Positions 6,441-6,586 of a stretch of DNA of 6,586 bases are shown here, in pieces. Under the pieces are notes generated by a model. The model saw nothing but the letters and a program-made list of their open reading frames with translations, was not told the origin of the DNA and made no database searches. Source of the DNA: an uncultured Bryobacteraceae bacterium (GTDB lineage Bacteria > Acidobacteriota > Terriglobia > Bryobacterales > Bryobacteraceae). Position numbers and translations under genes: made by a program. The stretch's first letter is position 1. Every line of letters starts with the position of its first letter. The stretch covers positions 1 to 6,586 of the forward strand of contig CAKZVG010000548.1 in the NCBI GenBank assembly GCA_937921835.1, in the 5' to 3' direction.

Positions 6441-6464
6441 CGCTGATTCTGGGGGCCGTGTCAA
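6435..6464 (-). promoter_or_regulatory. sigma70-type promoter of the regulator/nucleotidyltransferase operon
   Basis: On the minus strand a consensus -35 TTGACA (6464-6459) is followed by an 18-nt spacer and a -10 TAACAT (6440-6435, four of six matches to TATAAT). Transcription would start near 6428, leaving a leader of about 50 nt before the GTG at 6376. The -10 coincides with the outer half-site of the operator, which fits negative autoregulation. Confidence 0.65.
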
Positions 6465-6513
6465 GGTGCGCGTACCCGGAGCCCATCATAGATGGCCCCG
6501 CGCTTCTTTCGAG

Positions 6514-6529
6514 GTATCAGCTGAGATAC
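6514..6529. repeat. short inverted repeat of unknown role
   Basis: GTATC (6514-6518), six nucleotides, GATAC (6525-6529); the centre contains the 8-bp palindrome TCAGCTGA. It lies upstream of the minus-strand promoter in a stretch (6465-6586) where I find no supported gene. It could be a regulator site for a gene starting beyond the window, or chance. Confidence 0.3.
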
Positions 6530-6586
6530 ACTCGCGGAAGAGTGCAGTATGCGGAAGCAAGCGGGGAAGACTCAGATGATCCACGC

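Noticed and set aside
6549..6586. Possible start of a plus-strand gene (MRKQAGKTQMIH, or from the ATG at 6574)
   Set aside because: Purine-rich stretches precede both ATGs, but only about a dozen codons are visible before the window ends, so coding cannot be judged.
1..6586. CRISPR array or tandem repeats
   Set aside because: No regularly spaced repeats were seen; the only repeats are the short pairs described.

Overview
This is a GC-rich bacterial window whose codons mostly end in G or C. It looks like one edge of an integrated mobile element plus adjoining accessory DNA. The host cannot be fixed from sequence alone. The integrase and the serine-recombinase relic both recall sequences common in soil phyla such as Acidobacteriota, but that is an impression from memory and not a search result.

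Left part (1-3727, + strand): three co-directional, tightly packed genes. The first is the C-terminal 518 residues of a UvrD/Rep-type superfamily 1 helicase; its start and Walker A lie upstream of the window. The second is a 287-aa protein that overlaps the helicase stop by an ATGA junction and carries a C-terminal motif seen in uncharacterised phage proteins. The third, after 24 nt, is a 427-aa tyrosine recombinase with a full R-K-H-R-H-Y catalytic set. Together they look like the end of a prophage or integrative element: DNA processing, a phage-like accessory protein, and the enzyme that moves the element.

Middle part (3728-4419): recombination scar. It holds a decayed serine recombinase that has lost its catalytic N-terminal domain and carries a one-base frameshift between its long helix and its C-terminal helix-turn-helix. 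Two imperfect 25-bp direct repeats (3755-3779 and 4364-4388) flank it. Both end at an amber stop in the same reading frame and encode similar C-terminal peptides.

Right part (4420-6464, - strand): a two-gene operon resembling a type IV (AbiE-like) toxin-antitoxin or phage-defence module. The upstream gene encodes a three-part regulator: a restriction-nuclease-like N-terminal domain with degraded catalytic residues, a winged helix, and an AbiEi-like C-terminal region. One nucleotide after it comes a 263-aa nucleotidyltransferase with GG...DxD and K/R...KD motifs. A strong sigma70-type promoter (TTGACA, 18 bp, TAACAT) overlaps a cluster of TGTTA/TAACA half-sites. This suggests autoregulation and places the real start of the regulator at a GTG (6376), downstream of the longest-ORF ATG. 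The far right end (6465-6586) has no gene I can support.

The most interesting item is the regulator/nucleotidyltransferase pair with its operator-promoter. It is a variant AbiE-like system in which a dead nuclease-like domain is joined to the antitoxin-type regulator.
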